Shown in pieces: positions 46,191 to 54,147 of a stretch of DNA of 64,000 bases. Position 1 is the stretch's first letter. Each line of letters opens with the position of its first letter. A program made the translations under genes and the position numbers. Under the pieces are notes generated by a model that saw only the letters and a list, made by a program, of their open reading frames with translations, was not told where the DNA came from and searched no databases. The DNA comes from Sphingomonas taxi (GTDB taxonomy: Bacteria; Pseudomonadota; Alphaproteobacteria; Sphingomonadales; Sphingomonadaceae), in contig QFQI01000009.1 of the NCBI GenBank assembly GCA_003243195.1, positions 48,639 through 112,638 on the forward strand, in the 5' to 3' direction.

Positions 46191-46754
46191 ATGTTGCAAA
46201 GCCCGCCCGTCCCTTCCCCCGGCTCCCCCCGCCCGCCGCGCCGCTGGGCCGGGGAGCCGATCGTGCTGGTTGGGCTGATGGGCGCGGGCAAGTCGACGGT
46301 CGGCCGCAGACTCGCGATCCGGCTCGGGCTGCCGTTCGTGGACGCCGATACCGAGATTGAGTCGGCGGCGGGCATGTCGATCGCGGACATCTTCGCGCAG
46401 TTCGGCGAACCCTATTTCCGCGATGGCGAGCGGCGCGTGATCCAGCGGCTGATCGACGGGCGGCCCAAGGTGATCGCGACCGGCGGCGGCGCGTTCGTCA
46501 ACGACGAGACGCGCGCGCTGATCCTGTCGGACGCGCTGGCGATCTGGCTGGACGCGCCGGTGGAGGTGCTGGCGGAGCGCGTGAAGCGCCGCGACACCCG
46601 CCCGCTGCTGCGTGGCAAGGATCCGGCGGCGGTGTTGCGGGAGCTCGCCGCGGTCCGCAACCCGTTGTACGCGCTGGCGCATCTGCGCGTCCCCAGCGCC
46701 AATTCGCCGCACGACGTGACCGTGCGGACCATCATGGAGGCGCTGGGCAGATGA
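46191..46754 (+). CDS. aroK: Shikimate kinase
   Basis: A 187-residue P-loop kinase with GGAAG site before ATG 46191. P-loop GLMGAGKSTVGRRLA, shikimate-binding DADTEIES and the GGGAFVN loop, lid RDTRPLLRG. It phosphorylates shikimate. Its stop overlaps the aroB start by four bases, an arrangement common in proteobacteria. The N-terminal 20 residues are Pro/Arg-rich and not conserved. Confidence 0.97.
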   Translation: MLQSPPVPSPGSPRPPRRWAGEPIVLVGLMGAGKSTVGRRLAIRLGLPFVDADTEIESAAGMSIADIFAQFGEPYFRDGERRVIQRLIDGRPKVIATGGGAFVNDETRALILSDALAIWLDAPVEVLAERVKRRDTRPLLRGKDPAAVLRELAAVRNPLYALAHLRVPSANSPHDVTVRTIMEALGR

Positions 46755-47851
46755 CGACGGTGACGGTGGCGCTGGGTGCGCGCAGCTATGACGTGCGGAT
46801 CGAGCCGGGCCTGTTGCCGCGCGCCGGCGCGGTGCTGGCGCCGCTCGCGGGCAAGCGGCCGCTGGTGATCGTCGCCGACGCCCATGTCGTCGCGCATCTC
46901 GCCACCCTCACCGCCGCGCTGGACGCCGAGGGCGTGCGCCATGCCGAGATCGTGCTGCCCGCGGGCGAGGCATCGAAGAGCTGGGCGACGCTGGAACGGC
47001 TGACCGACGAGCTGCTGGCGCTCGGCGTCGAGCGCGGTGACCATGTCGTGGCGCTGGGCGGCGGAGTGATCGGGGATCTGGTGGGTTTCGCCACCGCGAT
47101 CCTGAAGCGCGGCTGCGGCTTCGTGCAGATCCCCACCACCCTGCTCGCGCAGGTCGATTCATCGGTCGGCGGCAAGACCGGGATCAACGCGCGGGCCGGC
47201 AAGAACCTGATCGGCGCGTTCCACCAGCCGCGCATGGTACTGATCGACCCCGACGTGCTCGACACGCTGCCCGCGCGACAGGTGCGCGCCGGCTATGCGG
47301 AGGTGGTGAAATACGGGCTGATCGACGATCCCGATTTCTTCGCGTGGTGCGAGGCGAACGGCGCGCGGCTGCTGGCGGGCGATCCGGAGGCGCGCACCCA
47401 TGCGATCGCGCATGCCGTCGCCGCCAAGGCCCGGATCGTCGCGGAGGACGAATTCGAGACGACCGGCCGACGCGCGTTGCTCAACCTGGGCCATACCTTC
47501 GGCCACGCGCTGGAGGCGGAAGCCGGCTTCTCCGACCGGCTGCTGCACGGCGAGGCGGTGGCGGCGGGGTGCGGGCTGGCGTTCGCCTTCTCCGCCGCGA
47601 CCGGGCGCTGCCCCGCCAACGATGCCGCGCGCGTCGCGGCGCACTGGCGCGACAGCGGCCTGCCCGACGGCCTCGCCGCCTCGGGGGTGGCCGCGCCCGC
47701 CGCGCGGCTGGTCGACCACATGCGCCACGACAAGAAGATGGTCGCCGGCACCCTCCCCTTCCTGCTCGCGCGCGGCATCGGCCGGACCTATCTCGACCGG
47801 ACGGTGGCGCTGGACGGGATCGAGGCGTTCCTCGCGGAACCGGGGCGCTGA
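46751..47851 (+). CDS. aroB: 3-Dehydroquinate synthase
   Basis: A 366-residue protein. NAD/zinc enzyme of the shikimate pathway. Seen: LGGGVIGDLVGFATAILKRG, FVQIPTTLLAQVDSSVGGKTGIN, AEVVKYGLI, and zinc ligands in NLGHTFGHALE and HGEAVAAG. It is coupled to aroK. After its stop come about 60 bases and then the leuA leader region. Confidence 0.98.
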   Translation: MTTVTVALGARSYDVRIEPGLLPRAGAVLAPLAGKRPLVIVADAHVVAHLATLTAALDAEGVRHAEIVLPAGEASKSWATLERLTDELLALGVERGDHVVALGGGVIGDLVGFATAILKRGCGFVQIPTTLLAQVDSSVGGKTGINARAGKNLIGAFHQPRMVLIDPDVLDTLPARQVRAGYAEVVKYGLIDDPDFFAWCEANGARLLAGDPEARTHAIAHAVAAKARIVAEDEFETTGRRALLNLGHTFGHALEAEAGFSDRLLHGEAVAAGCGLAFAFSAATGRCPANDAARVAAHWRDSGLPDGLAASGVAAPAARLVDHMRHDKKMVAGTLPFLLARGIGRTYLDRTVALDGIEAFLAEPGR

Positions 47852-47913
47852 CGCGATAGCGCGCCGATACCGGCTGGACATTCCCCCCGCCGCCACGCTA
47901 CCTGTCCGGCGAC

Positions 47914-47958
47914 ATGACGCGCCCGCTCGGCCTGCTTCTGCGACTTACGCGCCCTTAG
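47914..47958 (+). CDS. leuA leader peptide (14 aa, leucine-rich)
   Basis: ATG 47914 to TAG 47956-47958 encodes MTRPLGLLLRLTRP, with five Leu in 14 residues, three of them consecutive (codons CTG CTT CTG). It is 94 bases upstream of leuA and its stop lies in the 5' arm of a strong hairpin. This is the organisation of a leucine-responsive leader peptide (leuL type). Weak ribosome site; expression is inferred. Confidence 0.8.
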   Translation: MTRPLGLLLRLTRP

Positions 47959-48006
47959 GCGCGACCCTCCCCGCGCGTGCATCGCACGCGCGACGCGCCT
48001 AAGGGC
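47951..48006 (+). promoter_or_regulatory. leuA leader hairpin (attenuator-like)
   Basis: Outer perfect 13-bp stem GCCCTTAGGCGCG (47951-47963) with CGCGCCTAAGGGC (47994-48006), enclosing a perfect 9-bp inner stem CGCGCGTGC/GCACGCGCG (47972-47992, loop ATC). The leader stop codon lies in the outer arm, so ribosome position would decide which stem forms. No T-run follows, so a translational or unusual termination mode is possible. Confidence 0.72.
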
Positions 48007-48051
48007 ATGTTCGACCTTCCCCCATCGCTCCTGATCCGAGAGCCGAGGCTT

Positions 48052-49710
48052 ATGCTGCGCGATCCGTCCGTCAAATATCGTCCCTTCCCCGTCATCGACC
48101 TGCCCGACCGCACATGGCCGTCGCGCACGATCACCACCGCGCCGCGCTGGCTGTCCACCGACCTGCGGGACGGCAATCAGGCGCTGGTCGACCCGATGGA
48201 TGCCGAGAAGAAGACGCGCTTCTTCGACCTGCTGGTGAAGGTCGGCATCAGGGAGATCGAGGTCGGCTTCCCCAGCGCGGGCGCGACCGAGTTCGACTTC
48301 ATCACCGGGCTGATCCGCTCCGGCCGCGTCCCCGACGACGTGGCGATCCAGGTGCTGACCCAGTCGCGTCGCGACCTGATCGCGCGCAGCTTCGAAAGCC
48401 TGGAGGGCGCATCGACCGCGATCGTCCACCTCTACAATGCGATCAGCCCGGCATGGCGCAAGATCGTGTTCGGAATGAGCCGCAACGAGGTGAAGCGGAT
48501 CGCGATCGACGGCGCGAAGGTGTTGCGCGACGAAGCGGCCCGGCGCCCCGATACGCGCTGGCGCTTCGAATATTCGCCGGAAACCTTCTCCACCGCCGAG
48601 CTGGATTTCTCGGTGGAGGTCTGCGCGGCGGTGATGGACGTGCTGCGCCCCACCCCCGACGCGCCGATCATCTTCAACCTGCCCGCCACCGTCGAATGCG
48701 CGACGCCCAACGTCTACGCCGACCAGATCGAATGGTTCGCGCGCAACATCCCCAATCGCGAGGCGGTGGTAATCTCGTTGCACACCCACAACGACCGCGG
48801 CACCGGCGTTGCGGCGGCGGAACTGGGGCTGATGGCGGGCGCGGACCGCGTGGAGGGCTGCCTGCTCGGCAATGGCGAGCGGACCGGCAATTGCGACCTG
48901 GTGACCGTGGCGCTGAACATGTACACGCAGGGCGTCGACCCGCGGCTCGACCTGTCGAACATCGACGAGATCGTGAAGACGGTGGAATATGCGACCCGCA
49001 TCCCCGTCCATCCGCGCACGCCCTATGCCGGCGATCTGGTCTTCACCGCCTTTTCCGGCAGCCATCAGGACGCGATCAAGAAGGGCTTTGCGGCACAGGC
49101 GGCGCGCAACGACGATCTGTGGGAGGTGCCGTACCTGCCGATCGACCCCGCCGATCTGGGGCGCAGCTACGAGGCGGTGATCCGGGTCAACTCGCAGTCG
49201 GGCAAGGGTGGGGTCGCCTGGGTCCTGGAACAGGACAAGGGGCTGAAGCTGCCCAAGCGGATGCAGGCCGATTTCAGCCGCCATGTGCAGGCGCTGGCCG
49301 ACGAGAGCAGCCGCGAGCTGAACGCCGCCGATATCTGGGGCGCGTTCGAGCGCACCTATCTGCCCGGCGATGGCGATCGCTTCGTGCTGCGTGATTATGC
49401 GGAAAGCGGCGCGGCGGGCGAGCGGACCTTCGTCGGGCGGATCGCGATCGACGGCGAGGAGCGCTCGCTGTCGGGGCGCGGCAACGGGCTGATCTCGGGC
49501 GTGATCGCGGCGCTGGCGGACAGCACGGGGCCGACGCTGGACGTGATCGACTATTCCGAGCATGCGATCGGGCATGGCGCGGGCGCGCAGGCGGTCGCCT
49601 ATCTCGAATGTCGCGGCGACGACGGGCGCACGATCTGGGGCGTGGGCATCGACAGCGACATCGCCACCGCCAGCGTGCGCGCGGTGCTCTCGGCGGCGAA
49701 CCGCGCATGA
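48052..49710 (+). CDS. leuA: 2-Isopropylmalate synthase
   Basis: A 552-residue enzyme, the longer LeuA type. Start ATG 48052 (MLRDPSVKYRPFP) has a GAGG site 5 bases before; in-frame ATG 48007 and GTG 47977 lie in the leader hairpin. Seen: STDLRDGNQALVDPM, HTHNDRGTGVAAAELG (metal-binding His) and NGERTGNCDLVT. The C-terminal part is the leucine-sensing allosteric domain (SGVIAALADSTG). First committed step of leucine synthesis. Confidence 0.96.
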   Translation: MLRDPSVKYRPFPVIDLPDRTWPSRTITTAPRWLSTDLRDGNQALVDPMDAEKKTRFFDLLVKVGIREIEVGFPSAGATEFDFITGLIRSGRVPDDVAIQVLTQSRRDLIARSFESLEGASTAIVHLYNAISPAWRKIVFGMSRNEVKRIAIDGAKVLRDEAARRPDTRWRFEYSPETFSTAELDFSVEVCAAVMDVLRPTPDAPIIFNLPATVECATPNVYADQIEWFARNIPNREAVVISLHTHNDRGTGVAAAELGLMAGADRVEGCLLGNGERTGNCDLVTVALNMYTQGVDPRLDLSNIDEIVKTVEYATRIPVHPRTPYAGDLVFTAFSGSHQDAIKKGFAAQAARNDDLWEVPYLPIDPADLGRSYEAVIRVNSQSGKGGVAWVLEQDKGLKLPKRMQADFSRHVQALADESSRELNAADIWGAFERTYLPGDGDRFVLRDYAESGAAGERTFVGRIAIDGEERSLSGRGNGLISGVIAALADSTGPTLDVIDYSEHAIGHGAGAQAVAYLECRGDDGRTIWGVGIDSDIATASVRAVLSAANRA

Positions 49711-50387
49711 GCGAGGGCGCGCGCGACTATGCCGCCTTCCTGTTCGACATGGACGGAACGCTGCTGAACAGCATCCCGTCGGCGGTGCGCGCATGGACCG
49801 CCTGGGCGCAGCGGCACGCGATCGACGTGGACGCGCTGATGCGGGTGATGCACGGCGTGAAGGCGATCGAGACGATCCGCCGCTTCGCGCCGCCCGGCGT
49901 CGATCCGCAGGCCGAGTTCGAGGCGCTGCTGCAGGCCGAGATCGACGATGTCGCCGACGTCGCGGCGATCGCGGGGGCGGCAGCGTTCGTCGGGGCGCTG
50001 CCGCCGGATCGCTGGGCGATCGTCACCTCCGCGCCGCGCGTGCTGGCGCAGGTGCGGCTCGCCGCCGCCGGGCTGGCACCGCCGGCGGTGATGGTCACCG
50101 CGGACGACGTGGCGCACGGCAAGCCGGCCCCCGATTGCTTCCTGCTGGCGGCCGAGCGGCTGGGCGTCGCCGCCGAAGACTGTCTGGTGTGGGAGGATGC
50201 GCCGGCGGGTATCGCCGCGGGCGAGGCGGCCGGCGCGGACGTGATGGTGGTCACCGCCACGCACCATGCACGGCTGGAGACGCGGTTCCGCACGACCGTG
50301 GATTACGATGCGCTGTCGATCGCGATCGGGGAGGACGGGCGGCTGGTCCTGCGGGATCGGGAGCCGATGCCGGCGAGGGGTGCCTGA
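49707..50387 (+). CDS. HAD-superfamily phosphatase coupled to leuA
   Basis: A 226-residue protein whose ATG overlaps the leuA stop (ATGA). HAD motifs: FLFDMDGTLLNSI, IVTSAPRV, GKPAPDCFL, VWEDAPAGIAAGEAAGA. The C1 cap contains RFAPPGVDP. It resembles sugar- or glycerol-phosphate phosphatases (GPP/YfbT-like). Why it is tied to leucine synthesis is unknown. Confidence 0.9.
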   Translation: MSEGARDYAAFLFDMDGTLLNSIPSAVRAWTAWAQRHAIDVDALMRVMHGVKAIETIRRFAPPGVDPQAEFEALLQAEIDDVADVAAIAGAAAFVGALPPDRWAIVTSAPRVLAQVRLAAAGLAPPAVMVTADDVAHGKPAPDCFLLAAERLGVAAEDCLVWEDAPAGIAAGEAAGADVMVVTATHHARLETRFRTTVDYDALSIAIGEDGRLVLRDREPMPARGA

Positions 50388-50440
50388 GAGGCTGTTCGTA
50401 AATACGCTGCGAAGCGCGCCTGGCGGCGCCGGCCGTTGCG

Positions 50441-50866
50441 TCAGTTCAGCGTCTTGGGCGGCGTGACCGGCAGCGGCAGCGGCGCGACCGGCACGCCTTC
50501 CTCGACCAGCCTGCCGATGTCCGCGACGCTCGCCTGGCCGTGGATCGGGGCGTCGGGCTTGTCCCCGGCATGCATCGCGCGGGCCTCGGCGGCAAAATCG
50601 CGTCCTACCCAGCGCGATCCGTCGAGGAGCTTCGCCTGTGCTTCCGCCAGTCGCGACAGCAGCGCCTTCGCGGCGGGCGGCGACACCGCGCGATTGCCCT
50701 TCACGCCGACATTCGGCGCCATCACCGCCTTGTCCACGCCCGTGTCGCCGCAGACCGAGCACGCCACCAGTCGCCGGGCGCGCTGTTCGTCATAGGTGGC
50801 GCTCGAGGCGAACCACGCCTCGAACACATGTCCGCCCGTTTCGCACCGGAGATCGAAGACGATCAC
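50441..50866 (-). CDS. DUF1178 family protein
   Basis: A 141-residue protein from a GTG start (VIVFDLRCETGGHVFEAWF). Two Cys pairs suggest a zinc knuckle: LRCETGGHVF and LVACSVCGDTGVDKAV. The C-terminus is EARAMHAGDKPDAPIHGQA, a family hallmark. The function is unknown. It follows grxC by 7 bases on the same strand. Confidence 0.87.
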   Translation of the reverse strand: MIVFDLRCETGGHVFEAWFASSATYDEQRARRLVACSVCGDTGVDKAVMAPNVGVKGNRAVSPPAAKALLSRLAEAQAKLLDGSRWVGRDFAAEARAMHAGDKPDAPIHGQASVADIGRLVEEGVPVAPLPLPVTPPKTLN

Positions 50867-50873
50867 CGGACGG

Positions 50874-51131
50874 TCACGCGCCCAGCATGGCGTCCAGCTT
50901 GCCGGCACGCTCCAGCGCGGCGAGATCGTCCGATCCGCCGACATGCGTGCCGTCGATGAAGATCTGCGGCACCGTGGTGCGGCCGTCGGCGCGCTGCACC
51001 ATCTCGCCGCGCCTGCCCCGGTCCATGCCGATGTCGATCTCCTCCGGCGAGACGCCCTTCGCCGCCAGCAGGTTCATCGCGCGCGCGCAATAAGGACAGA
51101 ATGCCTTGGTGTAGATTTCGACCCGTGCCAT
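50874..51131 (-). CDS. grxC: Glutaredoxin 3
   Basis: An 85-residue thioredoxin-fold protein from MARVEIYTKAFCPYC. Active-site Cys12-Pro-Tyr-Cys15, cis-Pro in TVPQIFIDGTHVGGSDDL (the glutathione-binding region). It reduces disulfides using glutathione. The gene clusters with DUF1178 and comF. Confidence 0.95.
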   Translation of the reverse strand: MARVEIYTKAFCPYCARAMNLLAAKGVSPEEIDIGMDRGRRGEMVQRADGRTTVPQIFIDGTHVGGSDDLAALERAGKLDAMLGA

Positions 51132-51162
51132 CCGCCTTAGGTGCGGTCGCGCCCCGGGCATG

Positions 51163-51876
51163 TCAATGCGCGTCGGCGTCGATCACGCGCGCCCATGCCA
51201 GGATCGTCACCGACGCCGCGCCCGCCGCGCGCAGGGTGGCGACGCACGCGTCGGCGGTCGCCCCGCTGGTATAGACGTCGTCGACCAGCACCAGCGCGCG
51301 ATCGCGGATCGTGTCGCGCGCCGACCCGGGCACGCGGAACGCCCCCTGCACCGCGGCGCGGCGCTCGCGCGGGCCGCGATCGCGCAATGGCGGCGTCGCG
51401 CGGTGCCGTTCCAGCACGCGTGGATCGGCGGGCACGCCGGACAGGCGCGACAGCGCGGCGGCGATCAGCGCGGCCTGATTGTAGCCGCGCCACCACAAGC
51501 GCCGCCGGTGCAGCGGCACCGGCACCAGCAACCCCGCATCGGGCGGCAGATGGCGCAGCATCAGCCCCGCCGCGGTCGCGGCGTAAGCGGTGCGCCCGGC
51601 ATATTTCAGCCGCAGCGCCACGGTGCGCGCCACCGGACCGTAGGCGACCGCGCCGCGCACCCCGGCATGGCGCGGCGGATCGGCGAGGCACGCGGCGCAG
51701 CGGCTCCCCTCGCCGCGATGATGGTCGAACGGCCGGTTGCACCCGTCGCACCACGGCGGACCGAGGAAGCGCAGGCTGGACCAGCAGCCGGCGCAGAACC
51801 GCCCCTGCGCCGCGACGGTCGCCCCGCACCCCGGACAACGCGGCGGCAGGGCGAGATCGACGAGGCGGGACAGCAC
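51163..51876 (-). CDS. ComF-family phosphoribosyltransferase-like protein
   Basis: About 237 residues from GTG 51876; a TTG at 51912 is an alternative start. N-terminal zinc-binding Cys set PPRCPGCGA, RFCAGCW, WCDGCNRPF and RCAACLA, then the PRT fold with VPVPLHRRRLWWRGYNQAALIA and the PRPP loop VLVDDVYTSGATADACV. The name comes from DNA-uptake ComF; in non-competent bacteria the role is unknown. It is divergent from the methyltransferase gene, with about 50 bases between starts. Confidence 0.87.
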   Translation of the reverse strand: MLSRLVDLALPPRCPGCGATVAAQGRFCAGCWSSLRFLGPPWCDGCNRPFDHHRGEGSRCAACLADPPRHAGVRGAVAYGPVARTVALRLKYAGRTAYAATAAGLMLRHLPPDAGLLVPVPLHRRRLWWRGYNQAALIAAALSRLSGVPADPRVLERHRATPPLRDRGPRERRAAVQGAFRVPGSARDTIRDRALVLVDDVYTSGATADACVATLRAAGAASVTILAWARVIDADAH

Positions 51877-51926
51877 GGACCCGCTTGTGGCGCGGCGCGC
51901 GAACGGGCACAAGCCGGCCGCAGATC

Positions 51927-52769
51927 ATGCAACCGCCCGACATCTTCGATCGCCATGCGCGCCGGCTCCGCCGCGACCGCGCCGTGCGTGACTATGCCGA
52001 CCACGATTTCCTGCGCGCCGCGATGCTGGACGGGATCGCCGACCGGCTGGACGCGGTGAAGCGCACGTTCGAAGCGGTGCTGGACATCGGCTGTTTCGAC
52101 GGCGCGTTCGTGCCGCCCGCCGGCGCGCGCGTGGCACGGCTCGACCCCGGCTTCGGTTTCGCGCGCCACGCCGGCGGCGTACAGGGCGACGAGGACCGAC
52201 TGCCTTTCGCCGACGGCGCCTTCGATCTGGTGGTGGCGGCGGGCACGCTGGACACGGTCAGCGACCTGCCCGGCGCGCTGACGCTGATCCGCCGTACGTT
52301 GCGTCCCGATGGCCTGTTTCTGGGAGCGTTCGTCGGCGCGGGCAGCCTGCCGACGCTGCGCGCGGGGCTGCGCGCGGCGGAAGGCGAGCGGCCGGTGGCC
52401 CGGCTCCATCCGCAGATCGAGGTTCGCTCGGCGGGCGATCTGCTGCTGCGCGCCGGCTTCGCGCTGCCGGTCGCCGACGTGGAGACGCTGACGGTGCGCT
52501 ATTCCGGCTTCGCCCGGCTGCTGGACGATCTGCGCGGGATGGCGGGCAGCAACCTGCTCGCCTCGCGTCGTCCGCTGCGCCGCGCTGCGCTCGCGGCGGC
52601 GGCCGCCGACTTCGCGGCGCGCGCGGCGGCGGACGGCCGAACGGCCGAACGGTTCGACATCGTGTTCCTGACCGGCTGGTCGCCCTCGCCCGACCAGCCC
52701 AAGCCGGCGCGTCGCGGCAGCGCCGCCACCTCACTCGCCGCCGCCCTCCGCCCGCCATCCGCGGACTGA
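51927..52769 (+). CDS. SAM-dependent methyltransferase (NDUFAF5/BioC-like)
   Basis: A 280-residue class I methyltransferase. SAM loop VLDIGCFDGAFVPP, motif II-type RLPFADGAFDLVVAAGTLDTVSDLPGAL, IRRTLRPDGLFLGAFVG. YSGFARLLDDLRGMAGSNLLASR in the C-terminal half is characteristic of the NDUFAF5/BioC relatives that modify proteins or acyl carrier in Proteobacteria. The substrate is unproven. Confidence 0.88.
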   Translation: MQPPDIFDRHARRLRRDRAVRDYADHDFLRAAMLDGIADRLDAVKRTFEAVLDIGCFDGAFVPPAGARVARLDPGFGFARHAGGVQGDEDRLPFADGAFDLVVAAGTLDTVSDLPGALTLIRRTLRPDGLFLGAFVGAGSLPTLRAGLRAAEGERPVARLHPQIEVRSAGDLLLRAGFALPVADVETLTVRYSGFARLLDDLRGMAGSNLLASRRPLRRAALAAAAADFAARAAADGRTAERFDIVFLTGWSPSPDQPKPARRGSAATSLAAALRPPSAD

Positions 52770-52820
52770 ACCAAGCACCAGCGGCAGAACGGCCGCGGGA
52801 AGCACGGGCATCAGCGCGCC

Positions 52821-52860
52821 GCGCGCCGGCGGGCAGCGCCGCGCGCCGGCGGGCAGCGCC
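52821..52860. repeat. Tandem 20-bp duplication
   Basis: Two perfect back-to-back copies of GCGCGCCGGCGGGCAGCGCC in the gene-poor stretch between 52770 and 53028. No mobile-element features are seen; probably slippage in GC-rich sequence. Confidence 0.85.
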
Positions 52861-53028
52861 TCACGCCACTTGCGGAGCGTGCCGGGCTCTCCACTCGCGA
52901 GCCAGGCGGCACCACGCACGACCATGGCAAAGCGCAGCCCCCCGCACCGACGCGCGCTGGCCCTTTCGCAGCGGGCCAAGCCGCCTTATGCCAGCGCGCG
53001 GAAGCTGTTCTGCCGATAAAGGCGCTGG

Positions 53029-54132
53029 ATGATGGACCGCATGGCGCTCGACGATACCACTCACCCCCACGCGGCCAACCGATCGGAGGCTGGCGACGGC
53101 GTGAGCGCGCCGATCACCACGGTCCGCGCACGCGAGATCGCAGCGGACGACCGCATGGCCGGCGACTTCGCCGCGCTGACTGCCGGGGGACAGCCCGTCG
53201 TGATACGCGGGCTGGTGAAGGACTGGCCGCTGGTCGCGGCGGGCCTGCGATCACCGCAGGCCGCAGTCGATCATCTGCTGGGCTTCTACAACGGTCGGCC
53301 CGGCACCGGCTACACCGCCGACGCCGCGCACGGCGGCCGCTATTTCTACGATGCGACGGTCACCCGGCTGGATTTCGATGGCGAGCGCGTCGGGCTCGAC
53401 GATTATCTGGCGCGGATGCTGGCGGCGCTCGGCGATGCGCAGGCACCATCCTTCTATGTCGGATCGACCGACCTCGACCAGTTCTTTCCCGGCCTAGCCG
53501 ACGGCAATCCGCTGTCGCTGGCCGATCTCGCCCCCGCCACCCTGCTGCGCAGCATCTGGATCGGCACCCGCACCACCGCCGCCGCGCATTACGATCAGGC
53601 GAACAACATCGCCTGCGTCGCGGTGGGGCGACGGCGCTTCACGCTGTTCCCTCCCGATCAGGTGGCGAACCTCTATCCCGGTCCGCTGGCGCCGACGCCG
53701 GGGGGGCAGGTGGTGTCGATGGTCGACTTCCGCGCGCCGGATCTGGCGCGCTTCCCCGACTTCGCGCACGCCGTCGACGCCGCGCAGGTCGCCGAACTCG
53801 GGCCGGGTGACGCGGTCGTCTATCCGGCGATGTGGTGGCATCATGTCGAGGCGCTCGATCCGTTCAACGTGCTGGTCAATTACTGGTGGAACACCGCGCC
53901 CGATTTCATGGACACGCCGATGAACACCGTGCTGCACGCGCTGCTCAGTCTGCGTGACCGGCCGGCGGCGGAGAAGGCGGCGTGGCGGACGATCTTCGAT
54001 TATTACGTGTTCGGGGACGCGGCGCGCCCGGCGGCGCATCTGCCCCCCGGCGCGCAAGGTCCGTTGGCGCCGCTGGATGACATCGCGGCGCGGCGCCTGC
54101 GCGCGGAACTGCTGCGAAAACTGAACCGATAA
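53029..54132 (+). CDS. Cupin-like (JmjC/Fe(II)-2OG-type) protein
   Basis: About 367 residues with close ATGs at 53029, 53032 and 53041. The N-terminus QPVVIRGLVKDWPLV is the start of the cupin-8/JmjC-like fold. Iron ligands appear as the HxD of AAHYDQANNIACVAVG and a later His in PAMWWHHVEAL, with FTLFPPDQVANLYPG between. It resembles hydroxylases that sit next to TonB receptors in Sphingomonas and Caulobacter. Substrate unknown. Convergent with the receptor, stops 15 bases apart. Confidence 0.88.
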   Translation: MMDRMALDDTTHPHAANRSEAGDGVSAPITTVRAREIAADDRMAGDFAALTAGGQPVVIRGLVKDWPLVAAGLRSPQAAVDHLLGFYNGRPGTGYTADAAHGGRYFYDATVTRLDFDGERVGLDDYLARMLAALGDAQAPSFYVGSTDLDQFFPGLADGNPLSLADLAPATLLRSIWIGTRTTAAAHYDQANNIACVAVGRRRFTLFPPDQVANLYPGPLAPTPGGQVVSMVDFRAPDLARFPDFAHAVDAAQVAELGPGDAVVYPAMWWHHVEALDPFNVLVNYWWNTAPDFMDTPMNTVLHALLSLRDRPAAEKAAWRTIFDYYVFGDAARPAAHLPPGAQGPLAPLDDIAARRLRAELLRKLNR

Positions 54133-54147
54133 CGCCGATGCCGCGCG

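Noticed and set aside
52731..52979. 82-codon minus-strand frame in the 259-base gap
   Set aside because: Arises mainly from the GC-rich tandem duplication; no ribosome site, low-complexity Arg/Ala/Gly content and no recognised similarity.
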